64,000 nucleotides of DNA, from contig KV748231.1 of the NCBI GenBank assembly GCA_001692895.1, positions 1-64,000 of the forward strand, in the 5' to 3' direction. Position 1 is the stretch's first letter. Each line of letters begins with the position of its first letter. The DNA comes from Cenococcum geophilum 1.58. Taxonomy: Eukaryota > Ascomycota > Dothideomycetes > Gloniales > Gloniaceae. The translations under genes and the position numbers were made by a program. The notes under the pieces were generated by a model, which saw only the letters and a list, made by a program, of their open reading frames with translations, made no database searches and had not been told where the DNA came from. Shown here piece by piece: positions 34,092 through 46,600 of the stretch.

Positions 34092-35366
34092 AATGTTAGC
34101 CGATCGGGCCTAATGGGAACGAATACCAAATACTCTCTAGCCTTATTCGACCTTTGTAATATTCGCCCTTGGGCGCATGTTTTAGAATACACGAGATAAA
34201 AATTTTGAGGCATGTTATACGAGGCTAAGATGCTTAGAGCAGGGCAGCTCAAACCTCTAGAGCAGATAACCTTTTTCGTTGATGTCGTGTCTAAGTATTC
34301 TATCATTCCTAAAAGAGTGTGAGGTGATAAACACTCACGCTAATTGAGTAGCGCTTAGCTTTCCGATGCCCTGAAACTTGCAAACTCATTATACTGAAGG
34401 AACGCGCGGACAGACGAAGACGGGCGAGTTTGGCCACATATTTTCCAGTCCAGACTACCCTATTAGATTGTCATTGATGTTTGAGATCTACCTCAAGAGT
34501 TATTTGATGGATTAGGGCCACGCCGTACTTTTAAACTCTGTAAATGGCTGTCAGACAGTTTTCTTCTAGCAAAGACTACTTCAGCCGCAACTATGTCACT
34601 TTCGTTGAGCTGCCATAATTGAGTTGTTTTCGTCGACATTTATATTCCTGTGTCCTTTCATATGAGATTAGTTCGAATATCGCGAAGGAATGTGCGGTGT
34701 TTGTGCATGGTGGAGCTGGTAAATGGATCTAGCAATGAAATCGAGGAATTTACCAAGTCCGCCAGGGTTAGAAATATAAGGGCTAGCGCTCAGTAATGCA
34801 ACCATCGGCCTGCCATAAATTGTGCCATCAACTGTAACTATTCAAACTCCGTCAACAATAAAGGGGGAAGGGGCGAAAAGGGATGAGTAATCCCCGTCTC
34901 GTCGTGTATTTGGCCTTGCGTCAATAAAAATATTGTGAATGTAACTTTAGATCCTGGCATGAAATGAGCAGAATGGCTCCAAGTATTTCAGAATGAGAAA
35001 GGAAAGCACTGTAGTTCTGAGGTAGGTCGATATATCATTCAGAAGCTTTGCCTCGTCCATGTAAGCCTAGTCTAGCTAAAGCTTTGTGTGCTGAACAATA
35101 TGCTAGAATTCAGAGAAACCAATGATGATAAGTTTATCCTTCGCCACCATCAGCGCCATCTTCGGACTCTATTTCGTTCCACTTGTCTTGCTGTCTGCTT
35201 TTGCCCTTGTTGCTACCGATTGGATCTTGAGTAGCGGCGATGCCGCTAGAAGTAAGGTAGAGAAATGTTGGTTCTTTGTAGTTGTCAATGTGCGTAAAAA
35301 GGGTGTTGAAACTATTGGATCTTTCAGTAAAAATTAAAGCTGTGGAGGCACTTCAATCATGGCTAC
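34092..35366. other. Intergenic region upstream of the island
   Basis: No supported gene except a possible short one at 35122-35337. An open stretch on the minus strand at 34306-34088 is not protein-like. Part of this region should be the promoter of the small island gene. Confidence 0.45.
35122..35337 (+). CDS. Possible small membrane protein (71 aa)
   Basis: A 71-codon open frame begins ATGATGATA and has a hydrophobic N-terminal half (ATISAIFGLYFVPLVLLSAF, continuing ALVATDWIL) followed by a short basic tail. It could be a one-pass membrane microprotein. It ends 29 bp before the end of the convergent PUS1 gene. No family, splice sites or homology are recognisable, so it may be chance. Confidence 0.25.
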   Translation: MMISLSFATISAIFGLYFVPLVLLSAFALVATDWILSSGDAARSKVEKCWFFVVVNVRKKGVETIGSFSKN

Positions 35367-37387
35367 TTACTGGTTTCCTTCCTCTTCCTCTCGGAAAATT
35401 CTCTCGTAGATCTCCCTCTGTTTGAATTCATTGATAACTTGTTCATACCTACTAAAATCAATATTCTCTCTTCCATGTCTCTCTGCTTGATGGGTGTTGT
35501 AGCTGTCGAAAACGGGCTGTTCCAGCAAGAGACCGAGACCGGGAACTCTCGGAATGCTCAAATTTACGTCTTCAAATGATTCTGTGATTCTGCTTGTTGG
35601 GCAGCCGCACCGTACTACCAGCGCAGCCATGCCGACCATCTTGCGAATTTGATGCATCATGAAGCTCTGTCCATGAACTTTTAAGCTTAGCCATTCGGTA
35701 CCGTTGATGATTATAGGTTTCTCGCCGGTCTTGAATGACTTGATATGTCTTTTCGCGGATGGATCCTTGAACTTTTTTAACGTTGTGTAGTTGTGATAGT
35801 TTTTGGTTCCTATGTATTGGTCAAGAACTTCTTGAAGACGCGCTATCCGAGCGGGTGAGATACGGTAAGCTTTCCTAGCATTTATGTATGCTTTCTTTAG
35901 AGGTTTCATGGTGGCCTCAAGAGCTTTCTTTTCAGGTGTTGAATCAGGAAGGGGGACGATGTCGTCGATGCTATTCACTATGAAGTCTGCTTCGCTAGTA
36001 TTGGTGATTTTATGGTGAGAAATGACTTCGGTGTCCAAATTAGGGGCACTCAATGTCTCTTTGACATCACCTCCAACGCTGGGCTGGGCCTCCTCAATTT
36101 CGATGGTCTGAGTTGTTTGCGGTGGCGCCTGCAAGCTTGGTTCCCCCCCTCTTACTTCCTCTGAAGCATAATCTCCCTGCGCGATTTTGCCATCAGCATG
36201 ATCGATGACTTTAGTCGGTTGTATCTTGTCAGCTTCTAGTTGGGCACTAGTACGTGGGCCACCTTCCTCTATTCCATCAGCTTCGTACAGAGCCATCTCT
36301 ATTAGAGGTCGTATAGACCCATCCAAAGTCTCGAGTATAGGCTTGATGTGTTTTTCTTCCACTTCAGGCCAGAAATTCGCGACCTCTTCTTGCCGTCTGT
36401 TGTATTCATCCAGCTCACCAAACTTTTCCGCCAATTCAACGAGCTTCTTTCCCAAAAAGCTTGAAGGGTGTGGAGGAAGGAATGAATATGTTGGTATCAG
36501 GTATTCGTACCACCGCGAGTCACATGCCTGGTAGCAACTGAAGGCACCTGTTGTTCGTTCAATACCCCATATCCTGATTTGAGGGGAAAGGTGGCTGTTT
36601 ATTTTCTCGACAATATCTGAGTCTTCGATAATCAACTTTAAGGAAATTACGTTGCCAGCAGCGTGAACTCCTTTATCCGTCCTTGCGCAGCGCACGAGCG
36701 AGGATTTTTTGGGGTCGTCCGCATTGGCTTTGGAGATTGCTCCAGCGGCTACGAAGGCCGTGAAGAGGTCACCCTCAATCGTCTTTTGAGTAGTGTCTCT
36801 TTCAGCGAGTTAGCGTAATTAGCTCCAGGTAGGGCGATCTTAGTGTTTACATTTGCATTCCCTTATAGCCAGTTCCAGAGTATCCAAGCAGAACAGCAAC
36901 TTTGCGTTTAGGCTTTCTCTCCTCTGCATCAATCTCATCCTTAGAGAATGCTGACGGTAGAACTGAGTCAAATTTCTTGCCATCCTCTTCTATTTTTCGC
37001 CGCTTTGACTGCTCGGCCTCGTTGCGGCCTCTTCTGTCTAGTTGCTCGCGGCTTGCTTAGTTAGATTTGCGCTTCAATAGGGCAATTGGCTCGTTACAAG
37101 TGATCCCGACGTCCCAGATTCTTTTTCTTATCTCCACCGCGACTGCCATGCTGCAACTTTCCCTTACCTTCCCATTTGTGTTTTCTGTCATTTCGGCCCG
37201 AGCCACCACGCTGTTGGTCTGGGACGTTTTCGCCAGGTGACTTATTGCGCGTAGACTTGGGAGCTTGGTTTTTTGTAGGTTTAAAGTCCATTGTGGCCGT
37301 TGAAGAAGTACTTTGGGGGTTTTCAGGAACCTCCCAGGCGCTGGCCACAGGAACATCTGCAGTTTGTACTGTATAAGAATTTGGCAT
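35367..37387 (-). CDS. PUS1: tRNA pseudouridine synthase Pus1 (TruA family)
   Basis: Three exons, 37387-37098, 37033-36851 and 36798-35367, give 634 aa. The introns are 64 and 52 bp (GTAACG..CAG with a TCTAACTA branch site; GTAAAC..AAG). The N-terminus is basic and disordered (KHKWEGKGKLQHGSRGGDKK). The catalytic domain starts with KVAVLLGYSGTGYKGMQ and contains SLVRCARTDKGVHAAGNVIS, with the catalytic aspartate at about residue 199 (RTDKGVHA). Later motifs are DSRWYEYLIPTY, KNYHNYTTLK and the C-terminal SFMMHQIRKMVGMAALVVR. An acidic, Gln-rich insert of about 110 residues lies between the two halves of the catalytic domain, as in other fungal Pus1. Pus1 modifies several uridines in tRNAs and U2 snRNA in the nucleus. 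The first ATG at 37387 was used; an in-frame ATG 32 codons later is a possible alternative. Confidence 0.93.
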
Positions 37388-37631
37388 TGAACATCAGCAC
37401 TCTAAGTTTCATCGGCAGATTTTCGTCGGAGGCTTCCTTGGCGCTCAGGCAGAATTATATACCGCCAAACTTACCGCAATATATAGGGCTGGCTATCAAT
37501 CGCGTTTGCGATGCATTTCCTTCTGCCTTGGATCTCACCTCACCCACCACCTCTTCATCGTTGAACGTCAAAAATCTGTATCGGATGAGCAATTTAGTGT
37601 CCTCGGAGTGCTGAGCCTCTCAGGAGCAGAC
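37388..37631. promoter_or_regulatory. Divergent promoter shared by PUS1 and TFIIE-alpha
   Basis: Just 244 bp lie between the two start codons, which face away from each other. No TATA box is evident. The genes must share or interleave promoter elements. Confidence 0.6.
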
Positions 37632-38972
37632 ATGGATCCCGTGGAACTTGCGCGAGTCTTCGTCAAGACAGTTGTGCGCATGTTTTACGAGACTGAGCAC
37701 GTCGTAGTCATCGATGCGCTTGTATTCCATGGAGCGTGCGTCTATATGCGCGTTCTTTACATAAGGCTCTAGCTGATGAGTCCTAGGCTATCACTTGCTG
37801 ACGTTGCTATGGTTTTGGATTATGGCAAACAACTCAAGACAGCCCAGAAACTCTGTGGTAAACTGAAAGAAGGTGGACTTGTTTCGGTGTAAGTGTGCAA
37901 CACTCTTAAAGAGAGGCTTATCTCTGACTTCCTTAGATTTGCTCGCCCTGAACTTCGTGATGGGGCCATGAAAGCCATTACTCGAGAATACTACTACGTC
38001 GACTACCGCCGAGCCATCGATGCAACCAAATATCGGATACATATGTTGGATGAGAGAATAAAGGACCACAGCAAGCCGACACAAGAAAAGAAGGAGTTTT
38101 TTTGTCCACAATGCAGGTCACAATGGACGACAATGGAGGTTCTGGATAAGATAGATCCTCTAGGGCGAGAAAGCGGGTTCCTTTGCAAGCAATGCGACCA
38201 TCCTCTTGATTCTATCCACAATACACGAGATGCTGAGCCAGAGAATGACGATACACCTGCGAAGTTCAACAGGCAATTTGCGAGTCTTCTGAAACTGATG
38301 CAAGAAATTGATCAAGTTACCATTCCGGCTATCGAAGGCGAAGAAGCCGTACAACGTGCGATTGAGCTTCCTCGTGACAGTGAGATTAATCCAGCTGCGA
38401 AACATGAGCCGGTAGCAATGCAGACAGTTCGACCTACCGCCGTGAAAGGGATTGCCACCGATCCTGAGAAGATCGAAATTTCCATCGCTACAGACAAGGA
38501 GTACACAGAGGCAGAACGAGCCGCAGAGGCTCAGAGAAATGCTCAAATTGCCAAACAGAATCAGCTTCCCGAGTGGCATGTCAAGTCGACTGTAGACAAC
38601 AAAGAGTATACCACAGGTGTGACTAGCTCAACTCTTCCGGTTAACGGAGCCGATACACCTTCCTATAAGCTGGAGCCTGAAGATGATGTTAAGAAGACTG
38701 GAGATCCAACGCTGGATGCTTACTTCGAGCAATTGAAAGCAGAGCAAGAACGACAAGCCAAGGAGGCTCAAGAAGAAGAGGAGGAGGAGGAAGATGATGA
38801 TGATGAGTTTGAAGATGTAGTCGCTCTGGAAACGAATGGGACTCCAGATGTAAAAAGGGTGAAGGTAGAATCACCTGTCCAGAAGATCGAACTAGCTTCT
38901 CCCGCTAGAGTGCCATCTCCTCTAGCTCTAGGGGAGGAATCTGATGAGGATGAGTTTGAAGATGCTATTTGA
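37632..38972 (+). CDS. TFA1: Transcription initiation factor TFIIE subunit alpha
   Basis: Three exons, 37632-37735, 37787-37888 and 37937-38972, give 413 aa. The introns are 51 and 48 bp (GTGCGT..TAG, GTAAGT..TAG). The N-terminal winged-helix domain is restored by splicing: VVRMFYETEHVVVIDALVF, then LSLADVAMVLDYGKQLKTAQ, then KLCGKLKEGGLVSV and REYYYVDYRRAIDATKYRI. A C4 zinc ribbon follows at about residues 123-160 (FFCPQCRSQWT .. FLCKQCDHPL). The C-terminal third has a coiled, acidic region (EEEEEEEDDDDEFEDVV) and ends with EESDEDEFEDAI, typical of the acidic tail that contacts TFIIH. The protein recruits TFIIH to the RNA polymerase II pre-initiation complex. Confidence 0.94.
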
Positions 38973-39354
38973 GTTCGGTTGCATACAGCGACGGAGTTGC
39001 GGTGATTTTTGGAGTCTTATATCTCTCGGTATTGGCATTTTTATTGGCGTAATAGATAAGCTCAAGAGAGTGAAAAGGCAGTTCGAAAGCGCGATGCCTC
39101 TCGTGCAATTGTATCAATAGCTCGTGCAAAGGTCATAAATATAGATATTTGGTTCAAAATGTTAGTAATGCTAGCTCTTCTTAAGGCCCACTAGGGGATC
39201 ATTCAGCCCTATGGAGGCATACAATGATTTAGCGAGCATCACCCACTTCCCCACCACGAACATTACAAACTCCGAGATCCTTTGATTTCTGACCCATCAA
39301 GTGCGATCCGATACATCTTTCCCACATGGAGCAATTATAGCGCGAACTCGAACC
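38973..39354. other. Short intergenic region between TFA1 and SRP72
   Basis: This stretch of 382 bp holds the presumed 3' UTR of TFA1 and the promoter of SRP72, which is transcribed in the same direction. No other feature is seen. Confidence 0.6.
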
Positions 39355-41472
39355 ATGGCCGCACCAATATCTGCCGCCGCAAATTCTCTTTTGACCCTCC
39401 TCCGCCAAACCACCATCGACGACCACGAAGAGGTCCTGAAAGCCGCCAATGCCGCACTCAAGAAGACCAAATCGGACTTAGAAGCGCAGCATGTTAAGGC
39501 TGTCGCACTGTTGAACCTCGAAAGATACGATGATGTGCTCAAGGTTTTTGAGGACGGCGGAGATAGGTTGAAAGAGAGGGCGAAGTTGGAATATGCATAT
39601 GCGTTGTATAGGGCTGGACATCAGGTTGAGGCGGTGAAAATTGCGGAGGCTGTGGATGGTGGGCGTGGGGTGAGGCACGTTCTGGCCCAGGCAGTAGGTT
39701 TGAGTGGTTTTGGATATGTGGACATCCGATTGATGTTTGATACAGGCATACCGTACGGAAAACTTTGAGCAAGCAGCGGAAGTTTACAGACAGCTATCAG
39801 GCAGACAGGCCGCTGTGGAGGACGAAGAAAATGATCTCAGGATCAACAGCGGAGCTGTGGATGCACAATTAGAATGGACAGGGCTCGGACATCTGGCACA
39901 GAAAAAGAAGCCAGCAAGGGAGGATATGGAGGCTTTTGAGACGGCATACAATGCAGCATGTGGAAGCATATCTAGAGGGGAGTTCGGCCAAGGGGAGATC
40001 CTGCTGAAGAGAGCAAAGGGTTAGTGACCTCTGCTCTGGGGCTTCGACACGCTAGCTGACTCGAGTCCTAGACCTATGTAATGCCTTGGAGGACCTTACA
40101 GAAGCCGAGAAAAAGGCAGAATTGTTGCCGATAATTGTGCAACAGGTATACGTCCTTATTCAACTGGGCAAGGTCGACGAAGCTGAAGAGCTCTGCATAA
40201 ATATCCCATTTGCGGAGTATGTATTGTTAGAGGACAAAGTATTTTACCTGGTAACTGACGTGCTATAGAATCCGCGAACTCTCAACTCGACATATTGGTC
40301 AGGTTAACTCCCTATCAGCGTCGAAACTTCATACGAACCCATACCTATCACACCGTCTCTTCCATTCTACACCAAAGCGCGACAAGACCGACCAGCACTT
40401 TAAATTCCAAGCGAACATTCTCCACCAGGATGAGTACGTAATGGATCTCCTATCAAAGAAATATGCCGGGGTAGCCAACTCCACTGCGGCCTATATCTCT
40501 GAGCATCCATCTCCAACCACATCTCCGGATGTTAACTCCGTTGCCGTCCTTAATGCGGCCGCACACGCACACAATGCAACTGGCAAAGCCGCCTTAAAAG
40601 AAATCATTCCCCTCCTTGAGAAACGGCCCAATGATATTGGCCTTTTACTCACAATCACAAATCTCTACATCTTAACAAATAATCACGCTGCTGCCGTCAA
40701 CCTCCTCGAAACCTTCTTCAAGCGCCTCGAACAATCTGCCACTCTCTCCGACCTGGACGCCCGCTTCGCTCCCGGTCTCATCGGTACTCTAGTCTCCCTC
40801 TATGCTCTGCAAGGTCGGAAATCCCAAAGCAAATCCGAACTCGCAAAGGCAGCGAGCTACTGGCGACATAAGTCCAAAAACCCTCCAAAGGCACTGATGA
40901 GAGCAGCTGGTACTGCTCTATTAGAAAGCCAGAACCCGGAGGACCTAGCCAGCGCAGGCGAGATCTTCGCTGCGTTATACGAGCAGGACCACTCGGACCG
41001 CGCTGCTATAGCTGGCCTGGTCGCCGCACATGCAATCACGGATCCATCAAAACTCAACCCAGAGCTCGTCGGCTCGCTCCCGCCCGTCTCGCGTCTTGTG
41101 GCAGATATCGACGCCGCGGCACTCGAGGAGGCGGGCGTTGCGGTCCCGCCCGCGGCACCAGTGCCAGAGAGCAAGAAGCGGAGCGCGATGGGGAAAACCA
41201 AGCCGGTGAAGGCGAAAAGGATTAGGAAGAGCCATATGCCGAGTGATTTTGACCCCAACAAGAAGATGGATCCGGAGAGGTGGTTGCCAATGCGCGATCG
41301 TAGTTATTATAAACCTAAGGGCCGGAAGGGGAAGCAGAAATTGGCCGGACTCACGCAGGGAGGCGCGGTAAGTGAGGAGAAGGAGAAGGCTGTGAGTGAG
41401 CCGAGGGCAAGTGGTGGTGGAGGAGGGGCGGCGAAGAAGAAGAAAGGGAAAGGGAGGGGTGGGAAGTGGTAG
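39355..41472 (+). CDS. SRP72: Signal recognition particle subunit SRP72
   Basis: Four exons, 39355-39693, 39746-40019, 40072-40216 and 40269-41472, give 653 aa. Introns are 52 bp each, with GTAGGT..CAG, GTTAGT..TAG and GTATGT..TAG ends. The N-terminal two thirds are TPR-like helical repeats (EEVLKAANAALKKTKSDLEA, YAYALYRAGHQVEAVKIAE, YRTENFEQAAEVYRQLS, LLTITNLYILTNNHAAAVNL). The C-terminus carries the SRP72 RNA-binding signature (RIRKSHMPSDFDPNKKMDPE, RWLPMRDRSYYKPKGRK), then a Lys/Gly-rich end. Start: the ATG at 39355 (MAAPISAAANS) is the first in frame; codons upstream in this frame have no ATG. SRP72 joins SRP68 on the 7S RNA and supports co-translational targeting to the ER. Confidence 0.94.
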
Positions 41473-41659
41473 GCTAGAGTTCGGCACGTCATAGCTGTGA
41501 TAGTTATGGGTGTTGTGGAAATATGGTATAAGCACGAATGCTAAGAACAAGATTTGAATGCAAAAATATTTGCCGCGCCTCAAGCCAAAGGGCTATCCTG
41601 ATTGGAATTTATCTAATTATATATCAGGCAGCGATGGCAGTAGTATCGCAAAAGGACAA

Positions 41660-42376
41660 TTATATATCACTCTGCGATCGGCCACCACCGGCATAGCCCT
41701 TTTTCTTCCTCTCTCCCTTCGACTCCTTGCTATCAACCTCATCTCCCTTTCCATCCCCACCTCCCTCACTTGAAATCTTTGTTCCTAGCCACCCACTTCC
41801 CACCCCCTCACTCAACATCCCTTCCCTCACCCACGGCACCTCCACCACCCCGAGCTGGTCCCGTGCATACTGCACTAGCGTGTCCGCTCCCGGCGCCTCT
41901 TCCATAATCCCTAGCGCGCCTACCCGCGGTAGGTGCAGCGAGCTAGCCAGCCGCGTTTCTGAAGCAGGCGAGAGCAGAACTATGCGGGTTGCAGGAAGAG
42001 CTGGGTGAGCGAGAGAAGCGAGGTGCGTCAGAATTGGAAAGTGTGCATGGGGGAGGGAGGATGACGGGGAAGGGTGTGGGAGAACGAGGAGGGATAGATG
42101 TGCAGGCGTTAGGGCTCCTGTGCCAGTAGGACCTGTTGCAGAAGATGGTTGTTGAGGGTTGTGCTCTGGTTGCAGGGAGCGCGGAGCGGAAAGCGCGGCG
42201 AGTGATTCGAGGTGGCGGGTTGCGCTGTTGAGGCCGATGGTGAGGTAAGCGGAGAGAGCTGGGACTGGTGGTGGAGGGCCTGGTGCTGGTTCTGAGGAGA
42301 GAGGAAGGCGTTTGCGCTTCTTGCCTTTGGAGCGGACTATGTGGGTATCACGGTGACGGCCGAGGGGTGCGAGGAG
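41660..42376 (-). CDS. POP3: RNase P / RNase MRP subunit Pop3 (5' end unresolved)
   Basis: The supported part reads from 42376 to the stop at 41660, 238 codons. It begins LLAPLGRHRDTHIVRSKGKK, continues KRKRLP and PPPPVPALSAYLTIGLNSAT, and then has the core AHLSLLVLPHPSPSSSLPHA, HFPILTHLASLAHPALPATR and IVLLSPASETRLASSLHL, then GALGIMEEAPGADTLVQYA and a Lys/Gly-rich tail. This is the fungal Pop3 pattern (L7Ae/Rpp38-like fold), a protein of nuclear RNase P and MRP that mature tRNA 5' ends and rRNA. An acceptor-like CTACAG with a nearby GCTAAC lies just before 42376, so at least one upstream exon is expected. I could not find a well-phased one: the nearest in-phase donor would leave a 27-bp intron. 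The N-terminal 40 or so residues are therefore missing from this call. Confidence 0.8.
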   Translation of the reverse strand, partial: LLAPLGRHRDTHIVRSKGKKRKRLPLSSEPAPGPPPPVPALSAYLTIGLNSATRHLESLAALSAPRSLQPEHNPQQPSSATGPTGTGALTPAHLSLLVLPHPSPSSSLPHAHFPILTHLASLAHPALPATRIVLLSPASETRLASSLHLPRVGALGIMEEAPGADTLVQYARDQLGVVEVPWVREGMLSEGVGSGWLGTKISSEGGGDGKGDEVDSKESKGERKKKGYAGGGRSQSDI

Positions 42377-43646
42377 GCTGTAGGGTTAGCTATAGTAATG
42401 CGACGATGTGAAGAGGAGTTGGAGGGCGATGGGAAAGCAATGGGTGAATATAGATGAGGTGCCTTAAGAGATTTGAAGTTTGATATGTTCAAGCAATTTA
42501 GTAAAGACAACAGTAGCATTTGAAATTCAAGAAGTTTCCACGTTGAACCGTAAAGATAGAGGTATGTATGAACTGTTATTCGGGATGATGCGGAATCAGG
42601 CAATGTATTGGACTAAGAGATGATCATTGACCCAAACCATAAGACAAAATATTCAAAACAAGAAAGTATTCTACATATATGAGAGAAATATCCTTACTTG
42701 CAGAGCATATCTAAGATGATGTCGTGGTCCTTTGGAGCGATTTGCGGCCTAGCAGGGAGTAGTGTTGGTTTAGCAAGCCTGTATAATCAGTGGCTAACCT
42801 ACCATATAGTTGCAGTGAACGGCGAATCGACCTTGAAGACCTGTTTTAGGCCCTTCTTCGACGGTGCTCCGCCCGGTGCCATTATGATAAGGTGAGCGGC
42901 GATTAGGGTGATGCAGCTTAATTGTAAAAAAATGTTGACACTGCCCTAGTATCTCTGCAAATATGTACGTTTCTACAATCAATACCAGATATAGTTGTGA
43001 TTTTCCAAACCTGTTTGCTGTGTTGGAACAGCGTAGAACGGTAGGTTTGTGTTTGGACGGGACAGGATAGGAATTTCTTAGATAGCCTCTTTGGTCTCTG
43101 GGCGGTGCGTTCGGAGCGCCCGGATTGAATTTTCTGATGCAGCTAAGGCTAGGTCAATCGAAGCATTGGTGATAGTGACTGTACCTGCTCGTGATCGGTG
43201 CCTTGGTGTTGAGTTTTTCGCAGCACGGGCCAAGGTGGACCAATAAGCAGCGTGTGCCGTCCTCTTTGAACCTAGCGCGGCGCTAATGTTATCGACTCCC
43301 GCCGACAAGCCCAAGCTCTTGTGAAAGTGCCATTCTGCCCCACGACGCGTAGCTGCAAATCACCATCACCACAAAATTGGCTTCTATCAAAGAAGCTTCT
43401 TTCGTTCGTCTTTTTCTCTCCTGCGGGAAGCTCCATGGTGCTGCTGTGGCGCTGCAATTATTCCCTCCTGCCATTACCATTGCCATTGCCTGTCTAGGCT
43501 GCCACCCCAATACCCACCTAACCTTTCCTTCCCAGACCGCAGCCTTGCCTGCCTCATCCACTAGCTGTGGAAGGCCTTCGCCTGCCTCCCTCTTGGAGTG
43601 CTCCGCGTACTCATCATCAAACTTTCCTCTACTAACCTGCTGACTC
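42377..43646. other. Intergenic region with probable POP3 first exon and USP leader
   Basis: The left part (42377-42660) should contain the unplaced first exon or exons of POP3. The right part (about 43330-43646) is pyrimidine-rich and likely the 5' UTR of the deubiquitinase gene. A plus-strand open stretch at 42698-42895 and minus-strand ones at 43314-43078 and 43954-43289 look like chance or antisense shadows. Confidence 0.4.
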
Positions 43647-46600
43647 ATGAATGAGGATGATCTGATGGAGTCTGTTGACCTCACACAAACTTCCGGCACC
43701 TCCAGTCCTCCCCGCCGCGACTCCATGGAAGACGCTGACTCTACGCTGACCCGTAAACGACCACGCCTTGACAGCGGCAGTAGAGCTACACGAAGCATGT
43801 CAGCAGATGTGATAGCCAACGGCCCGCAGCCCGGAAACGCCACCGCCGAACCCGTCGAAGTTACAATCAATGTTCGATCGCAGCCTCCCTCTTCCGAAGC
43901 AGGCAGCTCTGGCGACCCACCCAACGCCGCTCCAGAGCTTGCTCCCGGCAGCAATGATACCCCTTCGCCACCCTTGATTGTTAATCAAGGAGATCCGGCT
44001 GGTGTTGAAAACGTATCGGCGGAGAGCCCACCGGTTGTGGAGATTGAGCTGGATGATGACACCGAAGAGGGAATGGATGACTACATGGGACAACATGTCA
44101 TCCAGATTGACGGTGAGGATGAGTCGCCGGCGGACTACTTTAACCAATTCCCCTACGTCGCGCGATACACGATCCTGAATGCCATGCGTGCCATTACAGA
44201 GCATATTCAAGGAGGTACGATTTTAGACTTTTAGACTCTGCCTCTATAGCATTCCCACCTCCAACCAATACTAACATCTATCTAGCAAATCCAATTGAAG
44301 CATCTGCTCTTCCCGGAGTTACCCATTGGCTTGATATCGCACCCGATCGTCATGCCCACTGGCGAGCTGTCTACGTCGATCAACCGAACATCTGGGATGA
44401 ACTGTCGTCTATATTCACAAGGGTACTTCAACGGCGGTACGGATAAATCTTCTTTACTCATCTGCAAGTCTCGCTTACATGAACAGGTATCCTTTCGGCG
44501 ACGAGTTTTGCGGTCCAGGTGAGACTGAAGAAAGCATCATATTTAGTCTTCTTCGAAGCTACGTGAGGCTTTGTGCACGGCTTCTACACGTCGATGCCGA
44601 AATTCTAAACCGCTTTCCCGGTGAAACTCTAGTGGACCACCACCTGCTATGTCTCAAGCACCTAAAGGCACTGAACGCCATTCTCCGTGCAGAGGGAGCG
44701 GCGCTTTTCCGTCTTCTGGCCAAAGACTACAACGTAGATATACGAGTCATGGGTTTGTCGCTTGTGAGGGACTTTATCAAGCCAACAACAAACGGCTTGC
44801 ACTACTTAGCTCAGTTTGCAGAGCTGGCGTGGGCTAAGGTTCAAGGTGCTACTAGGAACCATATTGCAACAAACGTCTTACAGCTTCTGGAATGTACAGG
44901 TTGGAGTATCATCGATATTCCCACTCTGGATACTGGCGTCGACCGAACCAAATTCTCCCGCACTGCTCTCCGAGTCTTTAGGAAATTTGATGAAGATCTT
45001 CAAGTAGCCGGGAAGATTCTTGATGTTGGCTTCAACCGCGACATGGTACTGCTATGTGCGAAGCTTCTACACTGCCTTGTTACAATAGACGACCAGACTG
45101 CCCGGGATCTCGCAGAGGAATTCCTGGAAAAACCTCGAAGCCAATCAGTGGAATCCGGTGCTATTCAAAGCATTGACACAAAAGCCAGAGCCAACACCGC
45201 CCGGCATGAACCTCAATTTCTGCCTGCTTTAATATCCAACGCTTGGAAGTTCAAATTACTCAAGAAATATATTTTGAAAGGTCGAATGGAGCTGCGCGTC
45301 ATGTGCATTGGTACTATGGACTCGGAATTGGTCGAGATTTGGAAGGAATACAATGCTTCTGACAAGGGGACAAACCATCCGGTTATGCAGTACCTTGCCG
45401 AGTTTTTACTTCGAGAGAAGGTCATCGATTATATTATTGGCGTTGATTCTCATCCACAACTCATCTCACGCAGTGGCAACATTGTTGGCTTCCTTGTTGT
45501 CACCCACCGGTATACAGAGGCACAAACTGATGCTATTTGGGAAACTGTCTCCACCAGCCCAGATCCCCGGGTAGTTTCCGCCACCATTGTAATGCTCAGG
45601 AATATTGTGAATCTCATGGATACCCCAGAGCTTCTCTACATTTGTGCCAAGCTCTACGAGCTGCCAATTGAGGCTTATACTTTGGAAATATTGAGATTCT
45701 GTCGAGATGTCAGCCCAAGGATTCAACAAAGATTCAAAGATTGGTCCACCGTAGATCCTAGGTCGAGGCCTTCTCAACTCTGCGTACGACTGATCCAGGA
45801 CACGGCACCAAGTAGGGCTTCCACCAAGCTCATCAATGCTTTGCACGTCGAAGCATCCGACCAACTACGTGCCCTTGCACTTTCCGTAGGCCTGTATGAA
45901 CGCGAAAAAATTTATGAATCCTGTGTTCGAGACATTAGAAATAAAACGAATAAGGCAACAGGAAGCGCCCACGCTATTCATATCCTCTGTTGCACATCAT
46001 CTCCTGAGGATACAATATTATTAACAGAGCGATTTGACTTGGCACGATATTTGATCCCTGAGCTTTGCGCGTTTGTCCAAGCTGAGAGGACCCAAGATCC
46101 CAGCCCGTTTCAAATACCTGCTATGCAATACCGTCTAGATCTAATAGCCTACATTATTGCCTGGAATGCGAAATCTGTACCACTAGAGTTATACGAGGCG
46201 CTCTGGGACCATCTTGTAGGAAAATATGCCTTGGACAACTCCATTCGCGACATTGCTTGGTCCAGGCTGACTGACGCGGCGAAGTTCAAACCGTCAAATG
46301 TTTTTTGCAGTCGCCTCATCTCCGACCATATTCCAAAACTAGAGCCAGTTTTCTTCACATTTGGTCTCTACGATTTCATTCATCATATTACTCTGCCTTT
46401 GATGAAGAAGAAGATGGTTTCTAAGACTGACGGCCGTGAGCTCCTGGAGGTTCCAGGGGCTAGTCTTTTGTGGCGTTTTATACTAACAGCACCTCCTGGA
46501 ACTATCGAAGATCTTTCCGCTACCCTATTGGCCACACGGTACATAGAGGTCTATCGCTGTAAAGGTGTTTCCCTCGATGAACTAGAAGATGCCCATGTTG

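Noticed and set aside
43289..43954. 221-codon minus-strand frame at the start of the USP gene
   Set aside because: Glycine/serine-rich antisense of the leader and first exon; no splice sites or motif.
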